Source: Paenibacillus dendritiformis (GTDB lineage Bacteria; Bacillota; Bacilli; Paenibacillales; Paenibacillaceae). Taken from it: 64,000 nucleotides of DNA. Positions 16,589-27,086 of this stretch are shown in pieces. Position 1 is the first letter of the stretch. Each line of letters opens with the position of its first letter. The translations under genes were made by a program, and so were the position numbers. The notes under the pieces are model-generated. The model was not told the origin of the DNA, ran no database searches, and saw only the letters and a program-made list of their open reading frames with translations. The stretch covers positions 3,774,001 through 3,838,000 of the forward strand of contig NZ_OX216966.1 of the NCBI RefSeq assembly GCF_945605565.1. Direction: 5' to 3'.

Positions 16589-18622
16589 ATGAATACGACA
16601 AATCGCAAGCGCATGCTGACGAAGGATATTGTCAAGCAAGCAGGGAAGGACAGCCTTCGGAAGCTGAATCCGGTGACGATGATGAGAAATCCCGTCTTGT
16701 TCGTCGTCGAGGCAGGCACCTTCGTCGTCCTGCTGATGCTCCTTTTCCCGGGCTATTTCGGTACGGAGGAGAATATGGGCTTCAATCTGGCCGTGTTCCT
16801 GATCCTGCTCTTCACGCTGCTGTTCGCCAATGCCGCGGAAGCGTTAGCGGAAGGGCGGGGCAAGGCCCAGGCGGGCGCTCTGAAAAAAACGAAGCAGGAC
16901 ATCGTGGCGAACCAAGTGACAGAGAACGGCATCGCCGCAGTGGCCGCATCGGAGCTGCGCAAGGGAGATATCGTCCTCGTCTCGCAAGGGGAGATGATTC
17001 CCGGCGACGGAGAAGTCGTCGAGGGGCTCGCCACCGTGGACGAATCCGCGATTACGGGGGAATCAGCTCCCGTCATCAAGGAAGCGGGCGGCGATTTCAG
17101 CTCGGTGACCGGCGGCACGCGGGTTGTCAGCGATGCGATCAAGGTACGAATCACGAGCGATCCGGGAGATACGTTCCTGGATCGGATGATCTCGCTCGTC
17201 GAGGGAGCGAAGCGGCAGAAGACGCCGAATGAGATTTCGCTCAATACGCTGCTTATTAGCTTGACGCTCATTTTCCTGATTGTGGTCGTCACTCTGGCCC
17301 CGATTGCAGCTTACCTGAATATTCAGCTGGATGTTGCGGTTCTCATTGCGCTTCTTGTCTGTCTGATTCCGACGACGATCGGCGGGCTGCTGTCTGCCAT
17401 CGGCGTAGCCGGCATGGACCGGGTGACGCAGTACAATGTGCTGGCGATGTCCGGAAAAGCGGTAGAGGCTGCGGGGGATATCAACACGATGATTCTCGAT
17501 AAGACCGGCACGATCACCTTCGGCAACCGGATGGCAAGCGAGTTCGTGCCCGTCGGGAATGAACAGATGCGCACCGTGGCCGAATGGGCCGCGATTAGCT
17601 CCATGAACGACGATACGCCTGAAGGCCGCTCCGTGCTTGAGTTGATGAAGAAGGAGAACCTCGCCTTCAATCCTGCTCTTGCCGAGGGGGGAGAGTGGAT
17701 TGAATTCAGAGCGGAGACCCGCATGAGCGGCGTCGATCTGATGGATGGGCGCCAAGTGCGCAAAGGGGCCGTCGATGCGGTCAAAAAATGGGCGGCCGGA
17801 CAAGGCGGGACGATTCCCGCGGATCTGGAGGAGCAGGGGAACCGGATTGCCGCGCAGGGCGGCACCCCGCTCGCGGTCGCGGTAGACGGGCGGATTGTCG
17901 GACTGATTTATTTGAAGGATACGGTCAAGCCGGGCATGCGCGAACGCTTCGAGCAGCTCCGCAAGATGGGCATCAAGACGATCATGTGCACGGGCGACAA
18001 CCCGCTGACCGCCGCGACCATTGCCGCCGAAGCCGGCGTGGACGACTTTATCGCGGAGAGCAAGCCGGAGGACAAGATCGCCGTCATCCGCCGGGAGCAG
18101 GCCGCAGGCAAGCTGGTCGCCATGACCGGCGACGGCACGAATGACGCGCCGGCACTGGCCCAGGCCGATGTGGGACTGGCGATGAACAGCGGCACGATCG
18201 CGGCGAAGGAAGCGGCCAATATGATCGATCTTGATTCCGACCCTTCGAAGATCATCGAAGTCGTAGGGATCGGCAAGCAATTGCTCATGACCCGCGGCGC
18301 GCTGACCACCTTCAGCATCGCGAACGATATCGCGAAGTATTTCGCGATTATCCCCGCCATGTTCATGGTCGCGATACCCGAGATGAACATGCTGAATGTG
18401 ATGGATCTCGGTTCGCCCATGTCGGCCATATTATCGGCCTTACTATTTAATGCCATTATTATTCCGCTGCTGATTCCGCTGGCGATGAAGGGTGTCTCCT
18501 ATCGTCCGGTGAGCTCCGCGCGGCTGCTCAGCCGCAACCTGCTCATCTATGGCCTCGGCGGCGTCGCAGCGCCATTCATCGGCATCAAATTAATCGATCT
18601 GGCCGTTCATCTATGGGTATAA
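16589..18622 (+). CDS. kdpB: Potassium-transporting ATPase ATP-binding subunit KdpB
   Basis: The P-type ATPase subunit that powers K+ uptake by KdpA. Motifs: actuator [10 protein letters not shown], phosphorylation site DKTGTIT ([14 protein letters not shown]), nucleotide domain [27 protein letters not shown], and hinge [17 protein letters not shown]. At 677 residues it is normal length, with about seven membrane helices. It follows kdpA by 12 nt and precedes kdpC by 25 nt in one operon under the c-di-AMP riboswitches. Confidence 0.98.
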   Translation: MNTTNRKRMLTKDIVKQAGKDSLRKLNPVTMMRNPVLFVVEAGTFVVLLMLLFPGYFGTEENMGFNLAVFLILLFTLLFANAAEALAEGRGKAQAGALKKTKQDIVANQVTENGIAAVAASELRKGDIVLVSQGEMIPGDGEVVEGLATVDESAITGESAPVIKEAGGDFSSVTGGTRVVSDAIKVRITSDPGDTFLDRMISLVEGAKRQKTPNEISLNTLLISLTLIFLIVVVTLAPIAAYLNIQLDVAVLIALLVCLIPTTIGGLLSAIGVAGMDRVTQYNVLAMSGKAVEAAGDINTMILDKTGTITFGNRMASEFVPVGNEQMRTVAEWAAISSMNDDTPEGRSVLELMKKENLAFNPALAEGGEWIEFRAETRMSGVDLMDGRQVRKGAVDAVKKWAAGQGGTIPADLEEQGNRIAAQGGTPLAVAVDGRIVGLIYLKDTVKPGMRERFEQLRKMGIKTIMCTGDNPLTAATIAAEAGVDDFIAESKPEDKIAVIRREQAAGKLVAMTGDGTNDAPALAQADVGLAMNSGTIAAKEAANMIDLDSDPSKIIEVVGIGKQLLMTRGALTTFSIANDIAKYFAIIPAMFMVAIPEMNMLNVMDLGSPMSAILSALLFNAIIIPLLIPLAMKGVSYRPVSSARLLSRNLLIYGLGGVAAPFIGIKLIDLAVHLWV

Positions 18623-18647
18623 CCGAATCGGGAAGGAAGGATGAAAT

Positions 18648-19262
18648 ATGATGAACCATTCTGTAGAGGCGCCGGCAGCCCGAAGCGGCGTAGCGGCTGT
18701 CATCAGCATGGCAAGACTCAGCCTCGTCTTCATCGTGTTGTGCGGCATTCTCTATCCGCTCGCATGCACCGGCTTGCTGCAGGCCTTGGTGCCGGAACGC
18801 GCCAACGGGAGTCTCATCCGCGACAGCAGCGGAGCCGTCATCGGCTCCGAGCTGATTGGCCAGCCGTTCGACGATCCGCGTTATTTCCATGGCCGGATAT
18901 CGAGCATCGGCTATCAGGCGGAAGCGTCCGGCTCGAGTAACTATGCTCCGTCCAATCCGGAGCTGCTGGCGCGGATGAAGGAATCCGTCCGCGATTGGGA
19001 GCGCAGCAATCCGGCTGTGCCGGCCGATCGGCTTCCGATCGATCTGGTCACCAACTCCGCTTCGGGGCTGGATCCGCATATTACGCCGGAAGCGGCACGG
19101 GTTCAGATTCCGCGCATCAGCGGCTTGACCGGAATCGCGCCGGCCGAGCTGGAGAAGCTGGTTGGCGAGCATACGGAAGGACGCGATCTCGGGTTGTTCG
19201 GCGAGCCGCGGGTGAATGTGCTGGCGCTGAATCTGGATCTCCGGGCGCTGCTGAACCGGTAA
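18648..19262 (+). CDS. kdpC: Potassium-transporting ATPase subunit KdpC
   Basis: A 204-residue single-pass subunit of the Kdp complex. One N-terminal membrane helix (about 27-47), then the extracytoplasmic domain with [20 protein letters not shown], then [11 protein letters not shown] and [17 protein letters not shown], all family hallmarks. GGAAGGAAGG lies upstream of the ATGATG start. A kdpD-type gene follows after 78 nt. Confidence 0.97.
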   Translation: MMNHSVEAPAARSGVAAVISMARLSLVFIVLCGILYPLACTGLLQALVPERANGSLIRDSSGAVIGSELIGQPFDDPRYFHGRISSIGYQAEASGSSNYAPSNPELLARMKESVRDWERSNPAVPADRLPIDLVTNSASGLDPHITPEAARVQIPRISGLTGIAPAELEKLVGEHTEGRDLGLFGEPRVNVLALNLDLRALLNR

Positions 19263-19340
19263 CGGAGCGGCCCTGCAGGCTTGCCCATACGCTTGTCGCT
19301 CAAGCGGAAGCAGGGCCTTCCCCTTAAGGAGGGATCACAT

Positions 19341-21665
19341 GTGGAAGAGCAACGGCGCGAGACGCCGGATGAACGATTATTGCCGCTCCCGAAGCGGCGG
19401 CATGGCAGATTGAAGCTGTATATCGGCCCGGTCAATGGCTGCGGGAAAACGTATGAGCTGCTGCAGGAAGGGCAGCTGCTGAAGGCCCGGGGCGTCGATG
19501 TGGCGGTCGCAGGCGGCTCAACCCAATACCCGGCCGGTCTGGCGGAGCCGGGAACGGAGCTTGAATCCATTCCCGGCATTCGGTGGCCAGGGAATGCGGT
19601 CAAGCAGGATCTCGATGTGGAGGCGATCCTGGCCCGCAATCCGGACGTGCTGCTCATTGATGGCCTGGCCCATCGCAATCGCCCGGAGGCGCGGCGCCGA
19701 ACGCGGCTAGACGATATCCGCTGCCTGCTCGCCCATGGCATCAGCGTCATTACGACGGTGAACGTCTATGAGCTGGACGGGGCGAATGAGGAGGCTCGGG
19801 CCTTATCGGGCCTCGCGGGTGAAGCCGCGGTAAGCGCCGACGTGCTGGCGCTGGCCGACGAAGTGAGGCTCATCGACATCACTCCGGAGACGATGATCGC
19901 CCGCTTGGCGGCGGCCGAGGGCGCTGGCGGGGAAGGGGCGACGCTTCCGGGCGCCCCCGCATTCCGGCGCGATCATGTGGCGCTGCTGCGGGAGCTTGCG
20001 CTGCGGCTGGTCGCCAAGGACGCGCACGCCTCGCTCGCGCAGCGCCGGGAAGCGAAGGGCATGGTCGGGCCGGCCGGTTCGGCGGAGCGCATCCTCGTCG
20101 CCGTGCAGTATCACTGGAACGGCTCCCTCTATATACGCCGCGGCCAGCAGATAGCCAGGCGGCTTAATGGCGATATGCTGGTCGCCGCGTTCATTCGGCC
20201 GGGGAAGAAGCTGACCCGGGAGGAGCGCGCCTTCCGGCGTTCGATGCGGAAGCTGACGGAGAAAGTAGGCGGACGATTCGAGGAGCGTCCGCTTCCTTCC
20301 CGCCGCTCCTTCCCGGACGCGCTTAACCGCTATGCGGCCGAGCAGAAGGCGACCCGGATCGTATTGGGCCATTCCAGGCAGACCCGGCTCCAGGAGCTCT
20401 GGCACGGCTCCGCGGTCAATGGCTTGCTGCGGAGGATGGATCGCATCGATCTGTTCTTCATGGCGGATCGTTCTCTATATGAAGGGGAGCGTGTGTTGGC
20501 AGCCAAGATGAGGGGGCCCGCCGCCGCCGGAAGTCAGGGGCGTTCGGACTCGCCGAGAGGAGAGGACGCGGCCGCCGCGCCGAAGCGAGGCAGCTTCAAA
20601 GTATATGTCGGATCTGCTCCGGGCGTGGGCAAGACGTACGCGATGCTGCGCGAAGGCAATGAGCTGCAGCGCAAAGGGCTTCATGTCATAATCGGCCTGC
20701 TGGAGACTCACGGCCGCAGCGATACGCAGGCGCAAGCGGGGAGCCTCGCCATCGTGCCGCGCCGGATCGTCACGTATCGGGGAGCGCGCCTCGAGGAGAT
20801 GGATACGGAGGCGGTGCTTCGATTCCGGCCGGATGTCGTGCTCGTGGATGAACTGGCTCATAGCAATGTGCCGGGAAGCGCACGGAAGAAGCGGTATATG
20901 GATGTGCTAGAGCTGCTGAACGCAGGAATATCGGTCATCTCGACCGTCAACGTGCAGCATCTCGAGAGCTTGAATGATGCGGTAGGGCAGCTGACCGGCA
21001 TTCGCGTACGCGAGACGGTGCCGGACCGCGTGCTCCATGCGGCGGACGAAGTGCAGCTTATCGACGTGACTCCACAGATGCTGCGGCAGCGAATGAGGGA
21101 GGGAAAAATCTATGCGATGGAGAAGGTGGAACAGGCGCTAACTCATTTTTTCAAAACGGAAAACTTGATTGCCCTGCGGGAATTGGCTCTGCGGGAGATA
21201 GCGGACGATGTCGATGAGCGGCTGGAATCGTGGGAACGGACCTCTTCGCTGCGCGGACCGTGGCGCCGTCATGAGGCCATTATCGTCTGCGTGCCGAATG
21301 CGCCATCTGCGGAAACATTGATTCGCCGCGGATTCCGCATCTCCTGGCGCCTCAAGGCCGAATGGCATGTGATCCATGTGCGTCCGCGAGGAAGGGAAGC
21401 AGCGGAGGAAGAGCTCAGCCGGATCGCCGGGCTGGAGGAGATGACGGTCCGCTTGGGCGGGACGTTCCAGGTTCATGACGCGGCGAAGTCTGAACTCGTA
21501 CACCAAGTCATTCTGTGCCAAGCTGCCGCATGCCGGGCGACCCAACTGATTGTCGGCCAACCGAGGAAGCGGACGCTGGCGAAAGAGCTTGTCCGCGGCT
21601 CGACGGTCCGGTCGCTGCTGCGCCATGCCCGCGATATGGATGTGCTGGTCGTATCCTGTCAGTGA
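19341..21665 (+). CDS. kdpD: Kinase-less KdpD with two tandem KdpD-N/Usp modules
   Basis: A 774-residue soluble protein made of two copies of the KdpD N-terminal region. Module 1 has a degenerate Walker A GPVNGCGKT (about 29-37), the VLLIDGLAHRNRP block and a Usp-like domain (near 245-395). Module 2 has the canonical GSAPGVGKT (from about 424), VVLVDELAHSNVPGSARKKR, STVNVQHLESLNDAV, and a second Usp-like domain. The four membrane helices, GAF-like part and histidine-kinase domain of full KdpD are absent, and no kdpE follows. In Staphylococcus aureus the KdpD Usp domain binds c-di-AMP, which would match the c-di-AMP riboswitches here, but binding is not shown for this protein. The start is GTG 19341, with AAGGAGGG 7 nt upstream. 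Confidence 0.88.
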   Translation: MEEQRRETPDERLLPLPKRRHGRLKLYIGPVNGCGKTYELLQEGQLLKARGVDVAVAGGSTQYPAGLAEPGTELESIPGIRWPGNAVKQDLDVEAILARNPDVLLIDGLAHRNRPEARRRTRLDDIRCLLAHGISVITTVNVYELDGANEEARALSGLAGEAAVSADVLALADEVRLIDITPETMIARLAAAEGAGGEGATLPGAPAFRRDHVALLRELALRLVAKDAHASLAQRREAKGMVGPAGSAERILVAVQYHWNGSLYIRRGQQIARRLNGDMLVAAFIRPGKKLTREERAFRRSMRKLTEKVGGRFEERPLPSRRSFPDALNRYAAEQKATRIVLGHSRQTRLQELWHGSAVNGLLRRMDRIDLFFMADRSLYEGERVLAAKMRGPAAAGSQGRSDSPRGEDAAAAPKRGSFKVYVGSAPGVGKTYAMLREGNELQRKGLHVIIGLLETHGRSDTQAQAGSLAIVPRRIVTYRGARLEEMDTEAVLRFRPDVVLVDELAHSNVPGSARKKRYMDVLELLNAGISVISTVNVQHLESLNDAVGQLTGIRVRETVPDRVLHAADEVQLIDVTPQMLRQRMREGKIYAMEKVEQALTHFFKTENLIALRELALREIADDVDERLESWERTSSLRGPWRRHEAIIVCVPNAPSAETLIRRGFRISWRLKAEWHVIHVRPRGREAAEEELSRIAGLEEMTVRLGGTFQVHDAAKSELVHQVILCQAAACRATQLIVGQPRKRTLAKELVRGSTVRSLLRHARDMDVLVVSCQ

Positions 21666-21738
21666 CATGGCGGCTGACGAACACGAATACCGTAGTTATG
21701 GCGAATCTATGCTTCTATGTGTACGGGCGCTGCTCTGA

Positions 21739-22194
<456 letters not shown>

Positions 22195-22364
22195 GATGTG
22201 ATCCGGAAGCATCCCGTGTCTGTCTCGTTTATTTGCGGGAATAATCGTCGCCTCCGCCTCATATGGTTCAAGTGATTTGTACGGGGAGATAACCTGCAGA
22301 TCCTCAATGGTTCGTCTAGGAAAGATGCCAGGCTACAACAAATTGAGGCGGAGGTGGTTAACGG

Positions 22365-23564
22365 GTGCAACATAATCCGAAGCAGGCGGATCCGGAATGC
22401 ATCCCGCATCCGATTCGGAAAAGCGACGGCGCCGGTGCAACCGATTATGGCCCGCGTGATGTGATGCGCGATCGGGAGAACCCGGACATGTTCGTGCCGC
22501 CGGTTACGGACGAGGGACTGGTGCCGAACTTGAAGTTCTCGTTCTCTGACGCGCATATGCAGCTGAATCAGGGAGGATGGTCACGCGAGGTTACGGTGCG
22601 GGATCTGCCGGTCGCGAAGACGCTGGCCGGCGTGAACATGCGTCTTACGCCGGGAGGGGTAAGAGAGCTCCATTGGCATCAGCAGGCCGAATGGGCCTTC
22701 ATGATATTGGGCCGGGCGAGGATTACGGCGGTCGATCAGAACGGCCGCAATTTTATTGCCGATGTCGGTCCGGGTGATTTGTGGTATTTCCCCCCGGGCA
22801 TTCCTCATTCGATTCAGGGGCTGGAGGAAGGCTGCGAGTTCCTGCTTGTCTTCGATGACGGCAATTTCTCCGATCTCAACACCCTCTCGATCTCCGATTG
22901 GTTCGCGCACACCCCGAAGGAAGTGTTGTCGGCCAATTTCGGAGTGCCGATCAGCGCATTTAAGCATGTGCCGGCCGAGCAATTGTATATTTTCCAGGAC
23001 GAGGTTCCGGGTCCGATCTCGGAGGCGCAGGTGCCGGACCCGAGCGGCACCGTCGAGCAGAGCTTCGTGCATCGTCTGCTTGCCCAGCCTCCGCTGACGA
23101 CGCCGGGAGGCTCTGTCCGCATCGTCGATTCCTCCAACTTCCCCGTATCCGTTACGGTGGCCGCCGCCCTGGTGGAGATTAAGCCCGGCGCGATGAGGGA
23201 GCTGCACTGGCATCCGAATAATGATGAATGGCAGTATTATCTTAGCGGTCAAGGGCGAATGACAGTCTTCGCCGGCAACGGAACGGCACGAACGTTCAAT
23301 TATCGGGCGGGCGATGTCGGATACGTGCCGTTCGCATTCGGCCATTACATTCAGAACACAGGCACGGACAGCTTGTGGTTCCTGGAAATGTTCAAGAGCG
23401 ACCGCTTCGCCGACGTATCTCTCAACCAATGGATGGCGCTGACTCCGCATGATCTGGTGAGAGACAATGTGTATGGGTCGCCGGAGCTGATGAAGGCGCT
23501 GCGCAAGACAAAATGGCCTGTCGTCAAGTATCCGGGAATTCAGCCGGTGATCGAACAGGATTAG
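22365..23564 (+). CDS. Oxalate decarboxylase family bicupin
   Basis: A 399-residue bicupin closely resembling OxdC/OxdD of Bacillus, which convert oxalate to formate and CO2 with Mn2+. First cupin: His 103, His 105, Glu 109 ([10 protein letters not shown]) and His 148 (PGIPHSI). Second cupin: [18 protein letters not shown] and FGHYIQN. The N-terminal lid loop, SENS in OxdC with Glu 162 as proton donor, aligns here with S-D-L-N (Asp 170), so the key Glu is an Asp. No signal peptide is visible. It has a GTG start with a GGAGG-like site about 11 nt upstream. It could be a cytosolic or spore-coat enzyme, and the altered lid may change activity. Confidence 0.92.
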   Translation: MQHNPKQADPECIPHPIRKSDGAGATDYGPRDVMRDRENPDMFVPPVTDEGLVPNLKFSFSDAHMQLNQGGWSREVTVRDLPVAKTLAGVNMRLTPGGVRELHWHQQAEWAFMILGRARITAVDQNGRNFIADVGPGDLWYFPPGIPHSIQGLEEGCEFLLVFDDGNFSDLNTLSISDWFAHTPKEVLSANFGVPISAFKHVPAEQLYIFQDEVPGPISEAQVPDPSGTVEQSFVHRLLAQPPLTTPGGSVRIVDSSNFPVSVTVAAALVEIKPGAMRELHWHPNNDEWQYYLSGQGRMTVFAGNGTARTFNYRAGDVGYVPFAFGHYIQNTGTDSLWFLEMFKSDRFADVSLNQWMALTPHDLVRDNVYGSPELMKALRKTKWPVVKYPGIQPVIEQD

Positions 23565-23777
23565 GCCGGCCGGAGCGTCTCTGCGATGTTGCTCGGCGAG
23601 GCGGAAGCGAAGTCATGCAGGGCGTGCCATATGAGGGGAGCACGCGGGTCCTGCGGACTGAGGCACTCAGGCTGGTGCCCATGTGCCGCGCGGACCCGGT
23701 ACTCGGTCGGCGCGGATTGCGGCGGCTCTGAACCGTTCAGCGGAGGTGCGGTGCAGAGCCGCGGCCGGATCCGGCGT

Positions 23778-25286
23778 CTACCGGGATGGCGTCCCCGCCG
23801 CTCCGGTCGTTGTCAGCTTCGGATCGAACTCCACCTCGGGATACTGAGGCGACGGCCCGTCCAGCAGCGGCGCTTCCTTGCCGAGCAAGTAGCGGTCGAA
23901 GAAGGAGCGGACATAGTCACGGTTAATGCGGCCGGATTGGTCCGCAGACACCTCCTTGGCGAACAGCGGAGACAGGAGCGCGACATCCGCGAAGCTTTGA
24001 TGGAAGAAGCCCTTGACGGTCAAGTAATAACGGTCGGCAGAGCTTTTCTCGAAGACGGACTGCAGATCCGGAATATATTCCTCGTAGAATAGCTTCTCCC
24101 GCGTCCCTTGGCCGATCCCGTCTTCCCCGGCGGACTGCTTCCCTTCAAGCTGCTCCCGGATCATGTCCGCCGTATCGGAGGTCAGCATGTACATGAACGG
24201 CTGCTTCAAGCCCGTGTGCGCCACGCTGCCCCAGAATCCGCCTTCCAGACTTACGCCGGCCTTGAAGCGGCTGTCCTTGGCCAGCGTCTCGGCCGTTGTC
24301 GCGCCGCCGTAGGAATGCCCGAAGATGCCGACCCGATCGAGGTCGAGCTTGCCGCGCAGCAGATGGTCCGCATCGCCCATGCCGGAGTTCCATTCGGTCA
24401 GCGTGTCCAGCACGAAGCGGGCATCCTCGGAACGAATGTCAATTCCGGTCACGTTCGCTTCATACTGCGCTGCGGAAGTAGGGTACTCCGGATCGGGGCG
24501 GTACAGCACGCTCCTTCCTTCGGGGAAATCCACCTTCGAAGACGTGTACGGATGATCGATGCCGACGACGATATATCCGCTGCTGGCCAGCTCTTCGACT
24601 ATCGTCATGCTCTGATAGCGCGTGGAACGCACCCCGGGAGAGAACAGCAGCAGCGGATATTTCGCCTGCCCGCCCGAGACGCCGGCTCCCTCGACCGTAT
24701 GCGTCGGAATGGCGTCCAGATATCCGAACAGGGACTGCGGGAAATGGAATACAAGACTCATTGCTTCGGTCACTTCCTTCGGATAGGGCTTGCGCGGCAG
24801 CTTGGCCGCGGCATCGGAATCGGCCGGGTACCAGACAGTAATCATCAATTCCCGGTTATCGCCCTTATCCCCTGTATAGGTCTCCTTCCGGCTCTGATCG
24901 ACCAGGTGATAGGATGCGGTGCCGATCGCATAGGAGCCGGTCGGTTCCGGCAGGGCGAAGACCGGGAACAGATACGTCAAATAGGCGGATGCTCCGGACA
25001 AGGCCAGCACGAGCAGCGACAGCACTGCGATCGCGAGGCGAGCCGGGCGGAGCCGGCCATTCCCGCTGCGAATGATTCGGGCGAAAAGCACCAGGCCTAA
25101 AATCATAGCCAAGATATAGGCGGGGATCATTTGCAGCCGAAGCTGGCCGAGACCGGCATGCAGCAGGAAGGCGGCGGCCAGCAAAGACAGTGCCGACGCG
25201 TCCCGTCCCTTATTCTTCTTGCCGAAGCAGATCCAACCGGCCGCCAGCAGGTTGGCGGCGGTGACGACAATTTCCAATCCTGTCAT
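23778..25286 (-). CDS. Membrane-bound alpha/beta hydrolase (PAF-acetylhydrolase-like)
   Basis: A 502-residue protein. The first 130 or so residues carry about four hydrophobic segments (IVVTAANLLAAGWICF, ALSLLAAAFLLHAGLG, IPAYILAMILGLVLFA, LAIAVLSLLVLALSGAS). They are followed by a soluble hydrolase domain with the nucleophile elbow GHSYGGAT, a preceding oxyanion region (PLLLFSPGVRSTRYQS), IVVGIDHPYTS and a C-terminal His near FFHQSFADV. This resembles platelet-activating-factor acetylhydrolase/dienelactone hydrolases, with the catalytic part probably outside the membrane. The start at 25286 follows GGAGGTATG. It is transcribed from a MerR-type promoter that begins inside the end of the upstream merR-like gene. 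Confidence 0.85.
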   Translation of the reverse strand: MTGLEIVVTAANLLAAGWICFGKKNKGRDASALSLLAAAFLLHAGLGQLRLQMIPAYILAMILGLVLFARIIRSGNGRLRPARLAIAVLSLLVLALSGASAYLTYLFPVFALPEPTGSYAIGTASYHLVDQSRKETYTGDKGDNRELMITVWYPADSDAAAKLPRKPYPKEVTEAMSLVFHFPQSLFGYLDAIPTHTVEGAGVSGGQAKYPLLLFSPGVRSTRYQSMTIVEELASSGYIVVGIDHPYTSSKVDFPEGRSVLYRPDPEYPTSAAQYEANVTGIDIRSEDARFVLDTLTEWNSGMGDADHLLRGKLDLDRVGIFGHSYGGATTAETLAKDSRFKAGVSLEGGFWGSVAHTGLKQPFMYMLTSDTADMIREQLEGKQSAGEDGIGQGTREKLFYEEYIPDLQSVFEKSSADRYYLTVKGFFHQSFADVALLSPLFAKEVSADQSGRINRDYVRSFFDRYLLGKEAPLLDGPSPQYPEVEFDPKLTTTGAAGTPSR

Positions 25287-25356
25287 GTTACATACCTCCA
25301 GTGCAACGAACTCGTTCCCGGATTCAGGGAACGGGTTCTCTGTTGTTATCACCCGT

Positions 25357-25388
25357 AGTATAAAGTCTGTAGCATGCTACAATGTCAA
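25357..25388 (-). promoter_or_regulatory. MerR-type promoter with a palindrome in an overlong spacer
   Basis: On the minus strand TTGACA (25388-25383) and TATACT (25362-25357) are 20 bp apart, too long for SigA alone. The spacer contains the perfect 12-bp palindrome GTAGCATGCTAC (25369-25380). This is the classic layout of promoters activated by MerR proteins through DNA untwisting. The -35 hexamer is formed by the last codons of the merR-like gene. Confidence 0.8.
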
Positions 25389-25784
25389 GTCCTGGTTATC
25401 ATCGTCCGAACGGAATGTCCGCAAATATTGGTGGATATCTTCCTCCGCTGTCGCCAGCAGTTCACTCAGCAGCCCTTTCATCTTTTGCAGCGCTTCGATT
25501 CGGGCTTCGAGCTGGCCGATTTTGTCCCGCACCACCTCTCTAAGCTCATTCGCCTCCATTCGGGTTGACAGCAGCTGCAATACTTCTTTAATTTCATTCA
25601 GTGAATATCCGAGCGACTTGGCGTCCTTGATGAATTTCAACCGTACCCGATCTTTATCGGTATAGACCCGGTAGCCGTTAGCCGCCCGTTCGGGAGCAGG
25701 CAGCACTCCTTGGAGTTCATAGTAGCGGATCGTCTCCTTGTGCAGTCCGGTAAGCTTGGCGAGATGGCTTCTTGTCATTCTCAT
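25377..25784 (-). CDS. MerR family transcriptional regulator
   Basis: A 135-residue regulator with an N-terminal winged helix-turn-helix (MTRSHLAKLTGLHKETIRYY, ELQGVLPAPERAANGYRVY) and a C-terminal dimerisation coiled coil (about 75-120). No cysteine cluster is seen, so metal sensing of the MerR/ZntR kind is unlikely. The start is ATG 25784 with GGAGGA about 9 nt upstream; ATG 25778 is also possible. The longer open frame upstream is antisense to the oxidoreductase gene and spurious. The adjacent hydrolase gene has a typical MerR-activated promoter and is the likely target. Confidence 0.92.
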   Translation of the reverse strand: MRMTRSHLAKLTGLHKETIRYYELQGVLPAPERAANGYRVYTDKDRVRLKFIKDAKSLGYSLNEIKEVLQLLSTRMEANELREVVRDKIGQLEARIEALQKMKGLLSELLATAEEDIHQYLRTFRSDDDNQDLTL

Positions 25785-25824
25785 CCTTCCGATTCCTCCG
25801 TCACATGCAGATGTAATGATTGAA

Positions 25825-25912
25825 ATTGTACAAAGAAACGCTCTTGTTTGTCCATTGCCGTCCGGAAGCAGGCGGGCTACAATGGCAAGCGAACGATTGA
25901 GAATCAATATCA
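25825..25912 (+). promoter_or_regulatory. AraC-type activator box, promoter and Fur box for the oxidoreductase gene
   Basis: The activator region (25825-25860) reads ATTGTACAAAG, 11 nt, then TTGTTTGTCCATTGCCG. Its end supplies the -35 TTGCCG (25855-25860). TACAAT (25878-25883) lies 17 bp further on, and a Fur-like box TGAGAATCAATATCA (25898-25912) lies 14 bp after that. The FecCD operon promoter at 28970-29057 has the same layout and 29 of 36 identical activator-box positions. Confidence 0.75.
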
Positions 25913-25946
25913 GTAGACCGGAACATGCATACAGGAGGAATGGAAC

Positions 25947-27002
25947 GTGGAGAAACCAATGGAATTGTATGACGTCACCATTATCGGCGGAGGCCCGGCA
26001 GGGATGTACGCCGCTTTTTACAGCGGAATGCGCGATATGAAGACGAAGCTGATTGAAGCGAGGGAGGAATTGGGCGGACGCTTGCTCATTTACCCGGAAA
26101 AGATGATCTGGGACGTGGGCGGCTTCGCGCCCGTCCGGTGCGATCGGTTGATCGGGCAGCTTGCGGAGCAGGCGAAGGTGTTCGAGCCGACCCTCGTCTT
26201 CGGGCAGCAGATTAAGGGATTGACCCGCCGGGAAGACGGAACGTATCTGCTTACGGCCGAGACGGGAGAGACGCATTGGACCCGCACGATTATACTTGCG
26301 CTCGGGCGCGGCATTCTGAAGCTGGAGAAGCTGGAGATCGAAGGGGCGGAGCGTTACGAGTCGGCGAATTTGCACTATACCGTGCAGGAGTTGGAGCCAT
26401 TCCGCGGCAAGCGGGTTCTGCTGTCCGGCGGCGGCAATTCGGCCGTGGACTGGGCCAATGAATTGGAGGCGATCGCCGCCAGCGTGACCGTGGTCCACCG
26501 GCGCGACCGCTTCGGCGGACATGAGAACAATGTAGCACGGATGAAGTCGTCGTCCGTCCAGGTTCGAACCCCGTATGCGGTAACCCGGCTTCATTCGGGG
26601 GACGGGCAATCGATCGAGAGCGTCACGATAAGCCATATCGAATCCGGCGAAGCGGAGAGGATCGAGGTCGATGCGGTTATCGTCAATCATGGCTTGAAAT
26701 CCGATTTCAGCGGAATTGCGGAATGGGGGCTGGAGATGGACGATTGGAACGTATATACGGGCGGCAAGCTCGAGACGAATATGCCGGGCATTTACGCCGC
26801 CGGCGACTTCGCCAGCTTCCCGAGCAAGGTCAATCTGATTGCCGGAGCGTTCACGGACGCGGCACTGGCGGTCAACAGCGCCAAGCTTTATTTGGAACCG
26901 GAGGCGCATTATATGGCGTATGTATCCTCGCATAATGAACGCTTTGCGGAGAAGAACCGGGCCCTCGGCGTTGTGGAGGATGAAGGTCCGCAGGCCCAGT
27001 GA
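25947..27002 (+). CDS. NAD(P)/FAD-dependent oxidoreductase (ferredoxin/flavodoxin--NADP reductase type 2-like)
   Basis: A 351-residue two-dinucleotide-binding-domain flavoprotein. The FAD motif is [18 protein letters not shown] (near 10-27), the NAD(P) motif is [17 protein letters not shown] (about 155), and [20 protein letters not shown] is the second FAD contact. The thioredoxin-reductase CxxC pair is absent, so it is closest to YumC-type ferredoxin/flavodoxin reductases. The AraC-type activator box and Fur box in front place it in the siderophore regulon, so a role in reductive iron release from siderophores is likely, though inferred. It has a GTG start with AGGAGGAA 7 nt upstream. It is convergent with the AraC/siderophore-binding gene. 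Confidence 0.9.
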   Translation: MEKPMELYDVTIIGGGPAGMYAAFYSGMRDMKTKLIEAREELGGRLLIYPEKMIWDVGGFAPVRCDRLIGQLAEQAKVFEPTLVFGQQIKGLTRREDGTYLLTAETGETHWTRTIILALGRGILKLEKLEIEGAERYESANLHYTVQELEPFRGKRVLLSGGGNSAVDWANELEAIAASVTVVHRRDRFGGHENNVARMKSSSVQVRTPYAVTRLHSGDGQSIESVTISHIESGEAERIEVDAVIVNHGLKSDFSGIAEWGLEMDDWNVYTGGKLETNMPGIYAAGDFASFPSKVNLIAGAFTDAALAVNSAKLYLEPEAHYMAYVSSHNERFAEKNRALGVVEDEGPQAQ

Positions 27003-27086
27003 TGGGGGGGAAGCCCCTTTACCGCGCAGCCGCGCTCGGCGGCACGGTGTTCCACGGGAAGAGAGGGGATTGCCGCCCAGGGGATG

